A stretch of 38,818 nt of DNA from Rubrivivax sp. Its GTDB lineage: Bacteria; Pseudomonadota; Gammaproteobacteria; Burkholderiales; Burkholderiaceae_C. The notes under the pieces were generated by a model, which saw only the letters and a program-made list of their open reading frames with translations, was not told the DNA's origin and searched no databases. Location: NCBI GenBank assembly GCA_016790435.1, contig JAEUPE010000001.1:1-38818 (forward strand), written 5' to 3'. Below are positions 8,457 through 17,538 of this stretch, one piece after another. How positions within the stretch are numbered: position 1 is the stretch's first letter; each line of letters begins with the position of its first letter. The translations under genes were made by a program, and so were the position numbers.

Positions 8457-9551
8457 ATGCCCATCGCCACCGAAGCCGCCGTGCTCGAAGCACTGAAGAC
8501 GGTCACCGATCCCAACACCGGCAAGGATTTCGTCTCGACGCGGGCCATCCGCAACGTGCGCATCGAAGGCGACGACCTGGCCTTCGACCTCGAGCTCGGC
8601 TACCCGGCGAAGAGCCAGCATGCGGCGCTGCGCGCGGCATTGGTGGCCGCGGCGCGCAAGGTGCCGGGCGTCGGCAACGTCAGCGTGGCCATCACGACCA
8701 AGGTCACCTCGCACGCGGTGCAGCGGGGCGTGCAGCTGCTGCCGGGGGTGAAGAACATCATCGCGGTGGCCTCGGGCAAGGGCGGCGTGGGCAAGAGCAC
8801 GACCACGGCCAATCTGGCGCTGGCGTTGGCCGCCGAGGGTGCAAGTGTCGGCGTGCTCGACGCCGACATCTACGGCCCCAGCCAGCCCATGATGATGGGC
8901 ATCAGCGGCCAGCCCGAGAGCGCCGACGGCAAGACCATGGCGCCGATGGAGAACCACGGCGTGCAGGTCATGAGCATCGGCTTCATGATCCAGCCCGACC
9001 AGGCCATGATCTGGCGCGGCCCCATGGCCACCCAGGCGCTGGAGCAACTGCTGCGCCAGACCAACTGGCGCGACCTCGACTACCTGCTCGTGGACATGCC
9101 GCCCGGCACCGGCGACATCGCGCTCACGCTCAGCCAGAAGGTGCCGCTTACCGGTGCCATCATCGTCACGACGCCTCAGGACATCGCCCTCATCGACGCG
9201 CGGAAGGGCCTGACCATGTTCGAGAAGGTGGGCGTGCCGATCCTCGGCATCGTCGAGAACATGGCGGTGCACGTGTGCACGAAGTGCGGCCAGGCCGAGC
9301 ACATCTTCGGCGCCGACGGCGGCAAGAGGATGGCGGCCGAGCACAAGGTCGACTACCTCGGCGCGCTGCCGCTGACGATGAAGATCCGCGAGCAGGCCGA
9401 CAGCGGCCAGCCCAGCGTGGCGGCCGAGCCCGATGGCGAGATCGCGGCGCTGTACAAGCAGGTGGCGCGCACCGTGGCCATCAAGATCGCGGCCAAGGCC
9501 AAGGACTTCAGCAGCAAGTTCCCGACCATCACGGTCAGCAAGACCACCTGA
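8457..9551 (+). CDS. apbC: Iron-sulfur cluster carrier protein ApbC/Mrp
   Basis: The 364-residue P-loop NTPase has an N-terminal MIP18-type domain (residues about 5-85), a deviant Walker A motif GKGGVGKST at 107-115, switch region DMPPGTGD, and a CxxC (Cys274, Cys277) that holds a bridging [4Fe-4S] cluster in family members. ApbC/Mrp carries and delivers Fe-S clusters to apoproteins. Its position just before a formate dehydrogenase rich in Fe-S clusters is compatible with a supply role, but the metG-apbC neighbourhood is general and need not be functional. The ATG at 8457 has GGAG 11 bases upstream. The last 30 residues form a Lys/Ser/Thr-rich tail. Confidence 0.95.
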   Translation: MPIATEAAVLEALKTVTDPNTGKDFVSTRAIRNVRIEGDDLAFDLELGYPAKSQHAALRAALVAAARKVPGVGNVSVAITTKVTSHAVQRGVQLLPGVKNIIAVASGKGGVGKSTTTANLALALAAEGASVGVLDADIYGPSQPMMMGISGQPESADGKTMAPMENHGVQVMSIGFMIQPDQAMIWRGPMATQALEQLLRQTNWRDLDYLLVDMPPGTGDIALTLSQKVPLTGAIIVTTPQDIALIDARKGLTMFEKVGVPILGIVENMAVHVCTKCGQAEHIFGADGGKRMAAEHKVDYLGALPLTMKIREQADSGQPSVAAEPDGEIAALYKQVARTVAIKIAAKAKDFSSKFPTITVSKTT

Positions 9552-9574
9552 AGCGTCGGCGGTGCGGCTGCGCG

Positions 9575-9590
9575 CACAAGAGTGCTTGTG
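9575..9590. promoter_or_regulatory. Perfect inverted repeat between apbC and the formate dehydrogenase operon
   Basis: CACAAG-AGTG-CTTGTG is a perfect six-base-arm dyad, 24 bases after the apbC stop and about 130 bases before the formate dehydrogenase start. It could be an operator for the dehydrogenase operon or a short terminator stem; no T-run follows, which argues against a terminator. The 169-base gap has no other gene. Confidence 0.35.
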
Positions 9591-9683
9591 GCAGCCAATG
9601 TTTGCTCACAGCAGGTGCACGCCGGACGGATGCCGGAGCCGATGGGGCTGATGGGCGCAAAACGGGCGTGGTCTATGCTCCCA

Positions 9684-9702
9684 GCCGCCGCCCTTCGGCG
9701 GC
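9684..9702 (+). promoter_or_regulatory. Leader hairpin close to the formate dehydrogenase start
   Basis: GCCGCCG at 9684-9690 pairs with CGGCGGC at 9696-9702 around a five-base loop. The stem ends 18 bases before the ATG at 9721 and upstream of the weak AGGG at 9712-9715, so it could affect ribosome access. It shows no resemblance that I can recognise to a known riboswitch. Confidence 0.3.
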
Positions 9703-9720
9703 TTCGCCCATAGGGCTGCA

Positions 9721-11535
9721 ATGAGCAAGGTCATCCCCGTCATGCCGGCCGGCGCGGCTGTTTCGCCCGCCGGGCCGACCCGTCAACGGCGCCGTCAGCG
9801 GCCGAAGGGCCGATTGGCTTCGCCCGAGGCGCTCGAAGCCGTTCGCGCGCTCATCGGTGCCGAGCCGCCGCGCCGCGAACTGCTCATCGAGTACCTGCAC
9901 CGCGTGCAGGACCGCTTCGGCCAGCTCGGCGCGCCGCACCTGGCGGCACTCGCCGCGCTGATGCGGCTGTCCCAGGCCGAGGTGTTCGAGGTGGCGAGCT
10001 TCTATCACCACTTCGACATTGTGAAGGAGGATGCCGAAGGAGCCGTGCCTGCGCCGCCCGCGCTCACCGTGCGCGTGTGCGACAGCCTGAGCTGCGAGCT
10101 GGCGGGCGCGCACAGCCTGCTGGAGCGGCTGCCGTCGCTGCTGGGCCCCGGCGTGCGCGTCTTGCCGGCGCCTTGTGTCGGGCGCTGCGAGCAGGCGCCG
10201 GTGGCGGTGGTGCACCAGCATCCGGTGCCGCAGGCCACGGTCGAGGCGGTGCATGCTGCCGTGGCCACCGGCCCGCGTGGCCACGAACCCGATCCGTACA
10301 TCGGCTTGGCCGCCTACCGGGCCAGCGGAGGCTACCGCCGCCTTGCCGAGTGCCTCGGCGGCGAGCGCACGGCCGAGCAGGTGATCGCGACGCTCGAGCA
10401 CGCCGGCCTGCGTGGGCTGGGTGGCGCGGGCTTCCCGGCCGGGCGCAAGTGGCGCATCGTTCGCGCCCAGCCGGCGCCCCGGCTGATGGCCGTCAACATC
10501 GACGAAGGCGAGCCCGGCACCTTCAAGGACCGCGTGCTGCTCGAGTCGGACCCGCACCGCTTCCTCGAGGGGCTGCTCATTGCCGCGTGGGCGGTGCAGT
10601 GCGCCGGCGTCTACATCTACCTGCGCGACGAGTACCACGGCTGTCGGGCGCTGCTCGAGGCGGAGCTGGCCGCGCTGCGCGGCGGGCACGGCGACCTGCC
10701 GCCGTGGCCCGGCATGCCGCCGATCGAGCTGCGGCGTGGCGCCGGCGCCTACATCTGCGGCGAGGAGTCCGCGATGATCGAATCGATCGAAGGCAAGCGC
10801 GGCTGGCCGAGGCTGCGCCCGCCTTACGTCGCCGAGGTGGGCCTGTTCGGCCGGCCGACGCTGGAGCACAACTTCGAGACGCTCTACTGGGTGCCTGAGT
10901 TGCTGGAGAAGGGCGGCGACTGGTTTGCCTCGCAGGGCAGGCATGGGCGCAAGGGCCTGCGCCGCTTCTCCGTGAGCGGGCGCGTGCGCGAGCCGGGCGT
11001 CAAACTGGCGCCGGCCGGCATCACGTTGCGCGAACTGGTCGACGAGTTCTGCGGCGGCATGCTGCCCGGCCACGAGCTCTATGCCTACCTGCCCGGGGGC
11101 GCCTCGGGCGGCATCCTGCCGGCACGGCTGGCCGACGTGCCGCTGGACTTCGAGACGCTGCAACCGTACGGGCCGGTCGGCCCGACCAGTTGTTTCATCG
11201 GCAGCGCAGCCGTCATCGTGCTGGGCCAGCATGACAGCGCCGCTGACGCCGCGCGCAACGTCATGCGCTTCTTCGAACACGAGAGCTGTGGCCAGTGCAC
11301 CCCCTGCCGGGCGGGCACGACCAAGGCGAGCCAGCTCATCGCCGGCGACGCCTGGAACCAGCCGCTGCTCGCCGACCTGTCGATGGTGATGCGCGAGGCC
11401 TCCATCTGCGGTCTCGGTCAGGCGGCGCCGAACCCGGTGGACTGCGTCATCAAGTACTTTCCGCATGAGTTGCAGGAAAGCGTGCCGGGTCGTGTGACCG
11501 GCTCGGGGCCGGGCATCCAGGAGCCGAAGCCATGA
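9721..11535 (+). CDS. NAD-linked formate dehydrogenase beta subunit (fused NuoE + NuoF type)
   Basis: The 604-residue product is the diaphorase half of a soluble NAD+-dependent formate dehydrogenase. Residues about 30-185 are NuoE/FdsG-like with a [2Fe-2S] set Cys120-x4-Cys125 and Cys152-x3-Cys156. Residues about 190-590 are NuoF/FdsB-like with the FMN/NADH glycine motif GLGGAGFPAG (232-241), the acidic NIDEGEPGTFKDR segment, and a [4Fe-4S] set Cys523, Cys526, Cys529 and Cys563 (ESCGQCTPC...ICGLG). Fusion of the two subunits is known from the two-subunit FDH1 of Methylobacterium, whereas Cupriavidus Fds keeps them separate. An Arg-rich stretch (residues 21-30) precedes the NuoE part. The stop overlaps the alpha-subunit ATG by four bases, implying translational coupling. 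Confidence 0.92.
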   Translation: MSKVIPVMPAGAAVSPAGPTRQRRRQRPKGRLASPEALEAVRALIGAEPPRRELLIEYLHRVQDRFGQLGAPHLAALAALMRLSQAEVFEVASFYHHFDIVKEDAEGAVPAPPALTVRVCDSLSCELAGAHSLLERLPSLLGPGVRVLPAPCVGRCEQAPVAVVHQHPVPQATVEAVHAAVATGPRGHEPDPYIGLAAYRASGGYRRLAECLGGERTAEQVIATLEHAGLRGLGGAGFPAGRKWRIVRAQPAPRLMAVNIDEGEPGTFKDRVLLESDPHRFLEGLLIAAWAVQCAGVYIYLRDEYHGCRALLEAELAALRGGHGDLPPWPGMPPIELRRGAGAYICGEESAMIESIEGKRGWPRLRPPYVAEVGLFGRPTLEHNFETLYWVPELLEKGGDWFASQGRHGRKGLRRFSVSGRVREPGVKLAPAGITLRELVDEFCGGMLPGHELYAYLPGGASGGILPARLADVPLDFETLQPYGPVGPTSCFIGSAAVIVLGQHDSAADAARNVMRFFEHESCGQCTPCRAGTTKASQLIAGDAWNQPLLADLSMVMREASICGLGQAAPNPVDCVIKYFPHELQESVPGRVTGSGPGIQEPKP

Positions 11536-14393
11536 ATGCAGTCACGCGCGCCGAGCGCGCCCGCCTGCTGGCCGAGGCGCCGGCCGATGTGCCCTTCACG
11601 CTCGACGGCCGCGCCGTGGCGGCGCGCACCGGTGAGACGATCATCGAGGTGGCGCGCCGCGAGGGCGTGGAGATTCCCCACCTGTGCTGGACACCGGGCC
11701 TCGAGCCCGCAGGCAACTGCCGTGCGTGCATGGTGGAAGTGAACAACGAGCGCACGCTCGCCGCCGCCTGCTGCCGCAAGGCCGAGGCCGGCATGAAGGT
11801 GGCCACGGGCACCGAGCGGGCACGCCGGGCGCAGAAGCTGGTGCTGGAGCTGTTGCAGGCCGATCTGCCCGAGCAGGCCCACACCCGCCACAACGAGGTC
11901 GACACCTGGTCCGCCAAGCTCGGCGTCGGCAAGCCGCGCTTCGAGCCGCGCGCGCAGCCGGCGGCCGACCTCTCGCACCCGGCCATCGCCGTCAACCTCG
12001 ACGCCTGCATCCAGTGCACGCGCTGCCTGCGCGCCTGCCGCGACGAGCAGGCGAACGACGTCATCGGTATCGCCTATCGCGGCGGGCACGCGAAGATCGT
12101 GTTCGATGCCGACGACCCGATGGGTGCCAGCACCTGCGTCGCCTGCGGCGAGTGCGTGCAGGCGTGCCCCACTGGCGCCCTGGCACCGGCGCGCGACGTC
12201 GCGAAGTCCGTGCCCGACAAGCAGGTTCACTCGGTCTGCCCCTATTGCGGTGTTGGCTGCCAGCTCACGTATCACGTCAAGGACGACGCCATCCTCTTCG
12301 TCGAGGGCCGCGACGGCCCCGCGAACCGCGGCCGCCTGTGCGTGAAGGGCCGCTACGGTTTCGACTACGCGCGCCACCCGCAGCGCCTGACCGTGCCGCT
12401 GATCCGCAAGGCCGGCGTCGGCAAGAGCGCCGCGATGGTGGCCGACCCCGAGACCGCGCGCGGCTACTTCCGCGAGGCCACCTGGGAAGAGGCGCTGGCG
12501 CTGGCTGGCGGCTCGCTGCGCCGCATCCGCGATGCGCACGGCCCGCGCTCGCTCGTCGGCTTCGGCTCGGCCAAGGGCAGCAACGAGGAGGCCTACCTCT
12601 TCCAGAAGCTCGTGCGCCTGGGCTTCGGCAGCAACAACGTCGACCACTGCACACGCCTGTGCCATGCCAGCAGCGTGGCCGCACTGCTGGAAGGCATCGG
12701 CTCGGCCGCCGTCAGCAACCCGGTCATGGACGTCGCCAAGGCCGAGGTCGTCATCGTCATCGGCGCCAACCCGGTGGTGAACCACCCGGTGGCGGCCACC
12801 TGGATCAAGAACGCCGTGCGCGGCGGCACGAAGCTCGTGCTCATCGACCCGCGCCGCAGCGAGTTCGCACGCCACGCCAGCCACGTGCTGCAGTTCCGCC
12901 CCGACACCGACGTGGCGCTGCTCAACTCGATGATGCACGTCATCGTCGAGGAGGGCCTGGCGAACGCCGCCTTCATCGCCGATCGCACCTCGGGCTACGA
13001 GGCGCTGGCGGCCAACGTGCGCGGCTTCAGCCCGGAGGCGATGGCGGCCGTCACCGGCGTCGACGCCACCACGGTGCGCGAGGTGGCGCGGCTCTACGCG
13101 ACGAGCCGCGCCTCGATGATCCTCTGGGGCATGGGCATCAGCCAGCACGTGCACGGCACCGACAACGCGCGCTGCCTCATCGCGCTGGCGCTGATGACCG
13201 GCCAGATCGGCCGCCCCGGCACCGGCCTGCACCCGCTGCGCGGCCAGAACAACGTGCAGGGGGCGAGCGACGCCGGCCTGATCCCGATGATGTTCCCCGA
13301 CTACCAGCGCGTGACGTCGCCCGCGGCACGCGCGCACATGGCCCGGGCCTGGGGCGTGCCGGAGAGCCGGCTCGACGCCGAACCCGGCCTCACGGTGGTG
13401 GAGGTGATGCATGCCATCCACGCCGGCCGCGTGAAGGGCCTGTACATCATGGGCGAGAACCCCGCGATGAGCGACCCTGACGTGAACCACGCGCGCCAGT
13501 CGCTTGCCGAGCTCGAGATGCTCGTCGTGCAGGACATCTTCCTCACCGAGACGGCGTGCCTGGCCGACGTCATCCTGCCTGCCAGCGCCTTTCCGGAGAA
13601 GACCGGCAGCTTCACCAACACCGACCGCACGGTGCAGATCGGCCGGCGCGCCATCGGCCTGCCCGGGCAGGCGCGGCAGGACTTGTGGTGCATCACCGAG
13701 ATGGCGCGCCACTTCGACCTCGACTGGAGCGCCTATGGTGCCACGCCCACCGACTGCGACGCTGCGGCCGGCTGCGTCTTCGACGAGATGCGCCGCGCCA
13801 TGCACAGCATCGGCGGCATCACCTGGGGACGGCTGCAGCGCGAATCGAGCGTCACCTACCCGTGCGAAGCGGAGGGCGATCCCGGCCACCCGGTCGTCTT
13901 CATCGACCACTTCCCCACCGAGAGCGGGCGCGGCCGCTTCGTGCCGGCCGACATCGTCAGCGCCGACGAGCGGCCCGACGCCGAATTCCCAATGGTGCTC
14001 ATCACCGGCCGCCAGCTCGAGCACTGGCACACCGGCAGCATGACGCGCCGCTCGGGCGTGCTCGATGCCATCGAGCCGGATCCGGTGGCGCTGCTGCACC
14101 CGCTCGAGCTGGCGCGGCTGGGCATCGAGCCGGGCGCGATGTTGACGGTCGAGTCGCGCCGCGGCCACGTCAGCCTGTATGCGCGTGCCGACGAGGGCAC
14201 GCCGGCCGGTGCTGTCTTCGTCGCCTTCTGCTGGTACGAGGCGGCGGCCAACGCGCTCACCAACCCGGCCCTGGACCCGGTGGCCAAGATTCCGGAGTTC
14301 AAGTACTGCGCCGTGCGCGTGCAGGCCGGGGGCGAGGCGCCGGTGGTCGGCAGTTTCGGCGGCGGCGTCCTGCTGCGCGCGCCTTCAAGCTGA
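11532..14393 (+). CDS. NAD-linked formate dehydrogenase alpha (catalytic) subunit
   Basis: The 953-residue molybdo- or tungstoenzyme oxidises formate to CO2 and passes electrons to the fused beta subunit. The N-terminal NuoG-like part has a [2Fe-2S] ferredoxin domain (HLCWTPGLEPAGNCRACMVE) and paired [4Fe-4S] motifs (CIQCTRCLRAC, CVACGECVQACP). The bis-MGD part begins CPYCGVGC. The metal ligand is a cysteine, Cys377 (TGC at 12660-12662) in NVDHCTRLCHASS, where Sec enzymes carry TGA. AGGAG at 11519-11523 supports the start. No fdsD-like delta subunit follows; the next gene, mobA, is on the other strand and overlaps the last nine bases. This agrees with a two-subunit FDH1-type enzyme. Mo versus W cannot be decided from sequence. 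Confidence 0.95.
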   Translation: MNAVTRAERARLLAEAPADVPFTLDGRAVAARTGETIIEVARREGVEIPHLCWTPGLEPAGNCRACMVEVNNERTLAAACCRKAEAGMKVATGTERARRAQKLVLELLQADLPEQAHTRHNEVDTWSAKLGVGKPRFEPRAQPAADLSHPAIAVNLDACIQCTRCLRACRDEQANDVIGIAYRGGHAKIVFDADDPMGASTCVACGECVQACPTGALAPARDVAKSVPDKQVHSVCPYCGVGCQLTYHVKDDAILFVEGRDGPANRGRLCVKGRYGFDYARHPQRLTVPLIRKAGVGKSAAMVADPETARGYFREATWEEALALAGGSLRRIRDAHGPRSLVGFGSAKGSNEEAYLFQKLVRLGFGSNNVDHCTRLCHASSVAALLEGIGSAAVSNPVMDVAKAEVVIVIGANPVVNHPVAATWIKNAVRGGTKLVLIDPRRSEFARHASHVLQFRPDTDVALLNSMMHVIVEEGLANAAFIADRTSGYEALAANVRGFSPEAMAAVTGVDATTVREVARLYATSRASMILWGMGISQHVHGTDNARCLIALALMTGQIGRPGTGLHPLRGQNNVQGASDAGLIPMMFPDYQRVTSPAARAHMARAWGVPESRLDAEPGLTVVEVMHAIHAGRVKGLYIMGENPAMSDPDVNHARQSLAELEMLVVQDIFLTETACLADVILPASAFPEKTGSFTNTDRTVQIGRRAIGLPGQARQDLWCITEMARHFDLDWSAYGATPTDCDAAAGCVFDEMRRAMHSIGGITWGRLQRESSVTYPCEAEGDPGHPVVFIDHFPTESGRGRFVPADIVSADERPDAEFPMVLITGRQLEHWHTGSMTRRSGVLDAIEPDPVALLHPLELARLGIEPGAMLTVESRRGHVSLYARADEGTPAGAVFVAFCWYEAAANALTNPALDPVAKIPEFKYCAVRVQAGGEAPVVGSFGGGVLLRAPSS

Positions 14394-15059
14394 GCGAGGG
14401 GGCTTGGCCGCTGCGGCCCCTCCGGCGCGCAGTTGCTCGAGGTCGTCCGGCGTGTTTGCGTTGAAGAACGCCCCGCCTTCGGCAAAGGGCACGAGCACCT
14501 GGCCCTGGCCGCGCGTGAAGCGCTCGATCTTGCGCTCGCCGGCGGCGAGCGCGGCTTCCAGCGGCGCTCGCAGCGAGCGGTGCATGAGGCAGAACACGGG
14601 CTGAGGCTGGGGGCCGGAGCGGGCGTCCGCGCGGCCCGACCCGGTCTCTGCCGCCGCCGCTTCGGTGACCGGCATGGCCACCCGCACGCCGCCGGCCCGC
14701 GCGGCTGCATAGAGCCGCGCCACCAGGTCGATCGGGAAGAGCGGCGTGTCGCACGGCACGGTGACGAGCCACTCGGTTTGGCAATGCGTCAGCCCCGCGA
14801 GCATGCCCGCCAGCGGCCCGGGAAAGTCTGCCTGCGCATCAGGCCAGACGGGCACATCGAAGCGGGCATAGGCCTCGGCATGTCGGTTGGCATTGATGGC
14901 CAGCGCACCCACCTGGGGCCGCAGCCGCTCCAGCGCGTGCCAGACCAGGGGCTGTCCGCCGAGCACCTCCAGCCCCTTGTCGACGCCGCCCATGCGGCTG
15001 CCACGGCCGCCCGCGAGGACGAGGCCGGTGATCTGACGCAGCGGGATGTCGGTGTCCAT
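14385..15059 (-). CDS. mobA: Molybdenum cofactor guanylyltransferase
   Basis: The 224-residue product transfers GMP from GTP to Mo-molybdopterin, making the MGD needed by both formate dehydrogenases in this window. The nucleotide-binding signature LAGGRGSRMGGVDKG lies near the N terminus, followed by ADFPGPLAGMLAGL, VPCDTPLFP and the C-terminal FFNANTPDDL typical of MobA. A Gly/Arg-rich insert (about residues 137-152) makes it a little longer than the E. coli enzyme. It is convergent with, and overlaps, the formate dehydrogenase alpha gene and is divergent from fdhD across 108 bases that must carry both promoters. Confidence 0.93.
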   Translation of the reverse strand: MDTDIPLRQITGLVLAGGRGSRMGGVDKGLEVLGGQPLVWHALERLRPQVGALAINANRHAEAYARFDVPVWPDAQADFPGPLAGMLAGLTHCQTEWLVTVPCDTPLFPIDLVARLYAAARAGGVRVAMPVTEAAAAETGSGRADARSGPQPQPVFCLMHRSLRAPLEAALAAGERKIERFTRGQGQVLVPFAEGGAFFNANTPDDLEQLRAGGAAAAKPPRSA

Positions 15060-15167
15060 GGGTCAAGGCGCGTCGCGCCGAGGAGTCGATCGCAGCCCGA
15101 TTCTCGATCCGCCAGCGCCTTGCCCCTGGATGCGGGGCGGTCGCGCGGATGTGGTCCACTTTCCTTC

Positions 15168-16007
15168 GTGACCGAGCCCGCACTACGCCCACGCCTGCCA
15201 AGGCTGACGACCGCGCGCGCGCCGCTCACGCGCGCTGCGCTCGTATTTGCGCAGGATGGCAGCCAGCGGCCCATCCAGCTCGCGGCCGAACGCGCGCTCA
15301 CACTCTACGTCGACAACCAGGAGCTGGTGACGCTGATGACGCTCGGCCAGGAGCCCGAGCTGCTCGCGCTGGGCTACCTGCTCAACCAGGCGCTGGTTCA
15401 AGGCGCCGAGGAGGTCGAGTCGATCACGGTCGACTGGGACGTGGCCGCCGCCGCCGTGCGCACCGTGCACGGCGTGAGCGGGCTGGCCGAGCGCCTGGCC
15501 CGGCGCACTGTCACCACCGGCTGCGGCCAGGGCACGGTGTTCGGCGACTGGCTGCAGCGCGTGCCGCCGCTGCCCGCCGCCGGCACCGCGCCGGGCAGCG
15601 TCGAGCACTCCGCGCTCGTGCACCTGCTGGAGGCCATGCGCGCCCACCCCAGCGTGCACCGCGAAGCCGGCTCGGTGCATGGCACGGCACTGTGGCGCGG
15701 CGGCCGCATGCTGGTGCACGTGGAGGACGTCGGCCGCCACAACGCCGTCGACACCGTGGCCGGCTGGATGGCCATGGAGCACGTCGACGGCGCGGACTGC
15801 TGGCTCTACACGACCGGCCGCCTGACGAGCGAGATGGTGCTCAAGGCCGCGCACCTGCGCGTGCCGGTGGTGGTGTCGCGCAATGGCGCCACGGCGATGG
15901 GGCAGGAACTGGCCGAGCGGCTGGAGCTCACGCTCATTGGCCGTGCCAGCGGGCAGCGCTACCTTTGCTACAGCGGTGCGGCCCGGCTGCGGCCGGCTGC
16001 GGATTGA
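15168..16007 (+). CDS. fdhD: Formate dehydrogenase accessory sulfurtransferase FdhD
   Basis: The 279-residue product delivers sulfur from the IscS desulfurase to the Mo-bis-MGD centre of formate dehydrogenases, without which the enzymes are inactive. Visible family segments are LGYLLNQALVQGAEEV, TTGCGQGTVFGDW, HREAGSVHGTALW, VEDVGRHNAVDTVAG and TTGRLTSEMVLKAA. E. coli FdhD has a CxxC in the loop, whereas here the loop reads CGQG, keeping only the first Cys. The start is a GTG at 15168; homology begins a few residues later and no strong Shine-Dalgarno is present, so it could shift slightly. Confidence 0.93.
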   Translation: MTEPALRPRLPRLTTARAPLTRAALVFAQDGSQRPIQLAAERALTLYVDNQELVTLMTLGQEPELLALGYLLNQALVQGAEEVESITVDWDVAAAAVRTVHGVSGLAERLARRTVTTGCGQGTVFGDWLQRVPPLPAAGTAPGSVEHSALVHLLEAMRAHPSVHREAGSVHGTALWRGGRMLVHVEDVGRHNAVDTVAGWMAMEHVDGADCWLYTTGRLTSEMVLKAAHLRVPVVVSRNGATAMGQELAERLELTLIGRASGQRYLCYSGAARLRPAAD

Positions 16008-16077
16008 GCCTGCTGATCCGACGCTGATTGCCCCGCGGCTGATCGACCGGCATGCGCCGAGCGTTCCGCGACGCAGG

Positions 16078-17397
16078 TCAGACCAGCCCGTCGAAGAGCC
16101 ACACGGGCACGGCATCGCCCGCGGCCACGGAGCCCTGCTCGTGGTCGAGCACCACCAGCGCGTTGGCCTCGCTCATGCTGCGCAGCACGCCCGCGCCCTG
16201 GCTGCCAAAGAGACGGACCTGCCAGCCCACGTGACCGTCCGCATCGGATACCGGTTCGACGATGGCACGCTGGAACTCCGTGCGCCCCGGGCGCTTGCGG
16301 ATGGCCACCGTCGAGCGCGCGCTCAGCACCGGCAGCGGCGCCGGCGTGGCCCCGGCGAGCACGAGCAGCGCCTCGCGCACGAAGGCGTAGAAAGTGACGA
16401 GCGCAGCCACCGGGTTGCCCGGCAGCGCAAACAGCCACGACGGCGAGGCCGCGTCGCCCGGCTTGGCACCCGGCCTTCGCAGCGGGCCGAAGGCGAAGGG
16501 CCGGCCCGGCCGCATCGCCACCTTCCAGAACGACACGTCGCCGGCCTGCGCGAGGATGTCGCGCGTGTAGTCGGCGTCACCGGCGCTGACACCGCCACTG
16601 GTGATGACGACATCGGCCTCGCGCACGGCGCGCTCGATGACAGCGGCGAGCGCGGCCCGGTCGTCGCGCACGAGGCCGAGGTCGATGACCTCCATGCCCA
16701 GGCGTCGCACCGCGGCGCCGAGCGCGAAGCGGTTGCTGTCGTAGATGCAGCCTTCGGCCAGCGCGGTGCCGGGCTCAGCCACCTCGTCGCCGGTGGAGAA
16801 GAGCGCCACCTTGAGCGGGCGCATCACGCGCACATGCGTGAGGCCGAGCGAAGCCACGAGCCCGAGGTCGGCCGGCCGCAACACGCGCCCGGCCTGCAGC
16901 GCGGGCTTGCCGGCGCCGAGGTCTTCGCCGCGACGGCGCCGGTTCTCGCCGGCGCGGAGGGTGCCGGGCTGCAGGTGCACCTTGCCGCTGTCGGCGGCGC
17001 CTTGCACCTGCACCAGTTCCAGCGGCACCACCGTGTCGGCGCCTGCAGGCATCACGGCGCCCGTCATGATGCGCACGCAGCAGCCGGCGGCCACGGTGCC
17101 CGCGAAGGGCTTGCCCGCGAAGACGGTGCCCGCGGCCTTCAGCACCGTCGGGCCGTCCGCGCGCAGCGCGCTGCCTGCGAAGGCATAACCATCCATCGCC
17201 GAGTTGTCGTGCGCGGGCACGTCGATGGGCGAGATCAGGTCTGCGGCCAGCACGCGGCCGGCTGCCTCGGGCAGCGGCAGTTCGATCGAGTCGCTGCGCG
17301 GCAACGGCCGCAGCACGGCGGCAATGGCCGCGCGCGCTTCGTCGACGCTCAGGTTGCGTTCGCCGGCGGCGAGCGGAGAGGGACCGAGTTCACTCAT
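16078..17397 (-). CDS. moeA: Molybdopterin molybdenumtransferase
   Basis: The 439-residue product inserts molybdate into adenylylated molybdopterin, the step before MobA. Landmarks are [13 protein letters not shown] near residue 65, [19 protein letters not shown], the MPT-binding core [56 protein letters not shown] and [11 protein letters not shown]. The C-terminal domain IV is present. It is convergent with fdhD (70-base gap, no clear terminator). No Shine-Dalgarno is obvious at the ATG at 17397, and homology supports a start near here. Together with mobA and fdhD it forms a maturation set for the formate dehydrogenases. Confidence 0.94.
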   Translation of the reverse strand: MSELGPSPLAAGERNLSVDEARAAIAAVLRPLPRSDSIELPLPEAAGRVLAADLISPIDVPAHDNSAMDGYAFAGSALRADGPTVLKAAGTVFAGKPFAGTVAAGCCVRIMTGAVMPAGADTVVPLELVQVQGAADSGKVHLQPGTLRAGENRRRRGEDLGAGKPALQAGRVLRPADLGLVASLGLTHVRVMRPLKVALFSTGDEVAEPGTALAEGCIYDSNRFALGAAVRRLGMEVIDLGLVRDDRAALAAVIERAVREADVVITSGGVSAGDADYTRDILAQAGDVSFWKVAMRPGRPFAFGPLRRPGAKPGDAASPSWLFALPGNPVAALVTFYAFVREALLVLAGATPAPLPVLSARSTVAIRKRPGRTEFQRAIVEPVSDADGHVGWQVRLFGSQGAGVLRSMSEANALVVLDHEQGSVAAGDAVPVWLFDGLV

Positions 17398-17462
17398 GGC
17401 AGGGGTTCGGGGTCGAGGCGCGATTGTGGGTTGGAAGTGGGGCGGAACCCTGACAATGCCGG

Positions 17463-17484
17463 CCCGCGGGCCCGCGGGCCCGCG
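17463..17484. repeat. Tandem 8-base palindromic GC repeat upstream of the threonine aldolase
   Basis: CCCGCGGG occurs twice in direct succession, followed by a truncated third copy CCCGCG. Each unit is self-complementary. It lies in the 141-base gap between moeA and the divergent threonine aldolase gene, about 55 bases before the latter's ATG. It may be a hairpin-forming leader element, a methylation-prone site, or a slippage-generated repeat. Confidence 0.5.
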
Positions 17485-17538
17485 TGCCTGACGTGACCGC
17501 CCCGTCCGCATCCCCACGCACCCACTGCCGAGCCTGCC

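Noticed and set aside
6573-9344. A 923-codon open frame on the minus strand, in another frame, across the metG 5' region and antisense to apbC
   Set aside because: It overlaps two certain genes, is extremely rich in Arg, Gly, Ala and His, and has no recognisable domain; it is a GC-skew artefact.
9589-9605. TGGCA...TTTGC resembling a sigma-54 promoter upstream of the NAD-linked formate dehydrogenase
   Set aside because: The GG-to-GC spacing is two bases longer than the strict -24/-12 spacing.
16008-16077. Terminator between convergent fdhD and moeA
   Set aside because: No stem followed by a T-run on either strand could be found in the 70-base gap.
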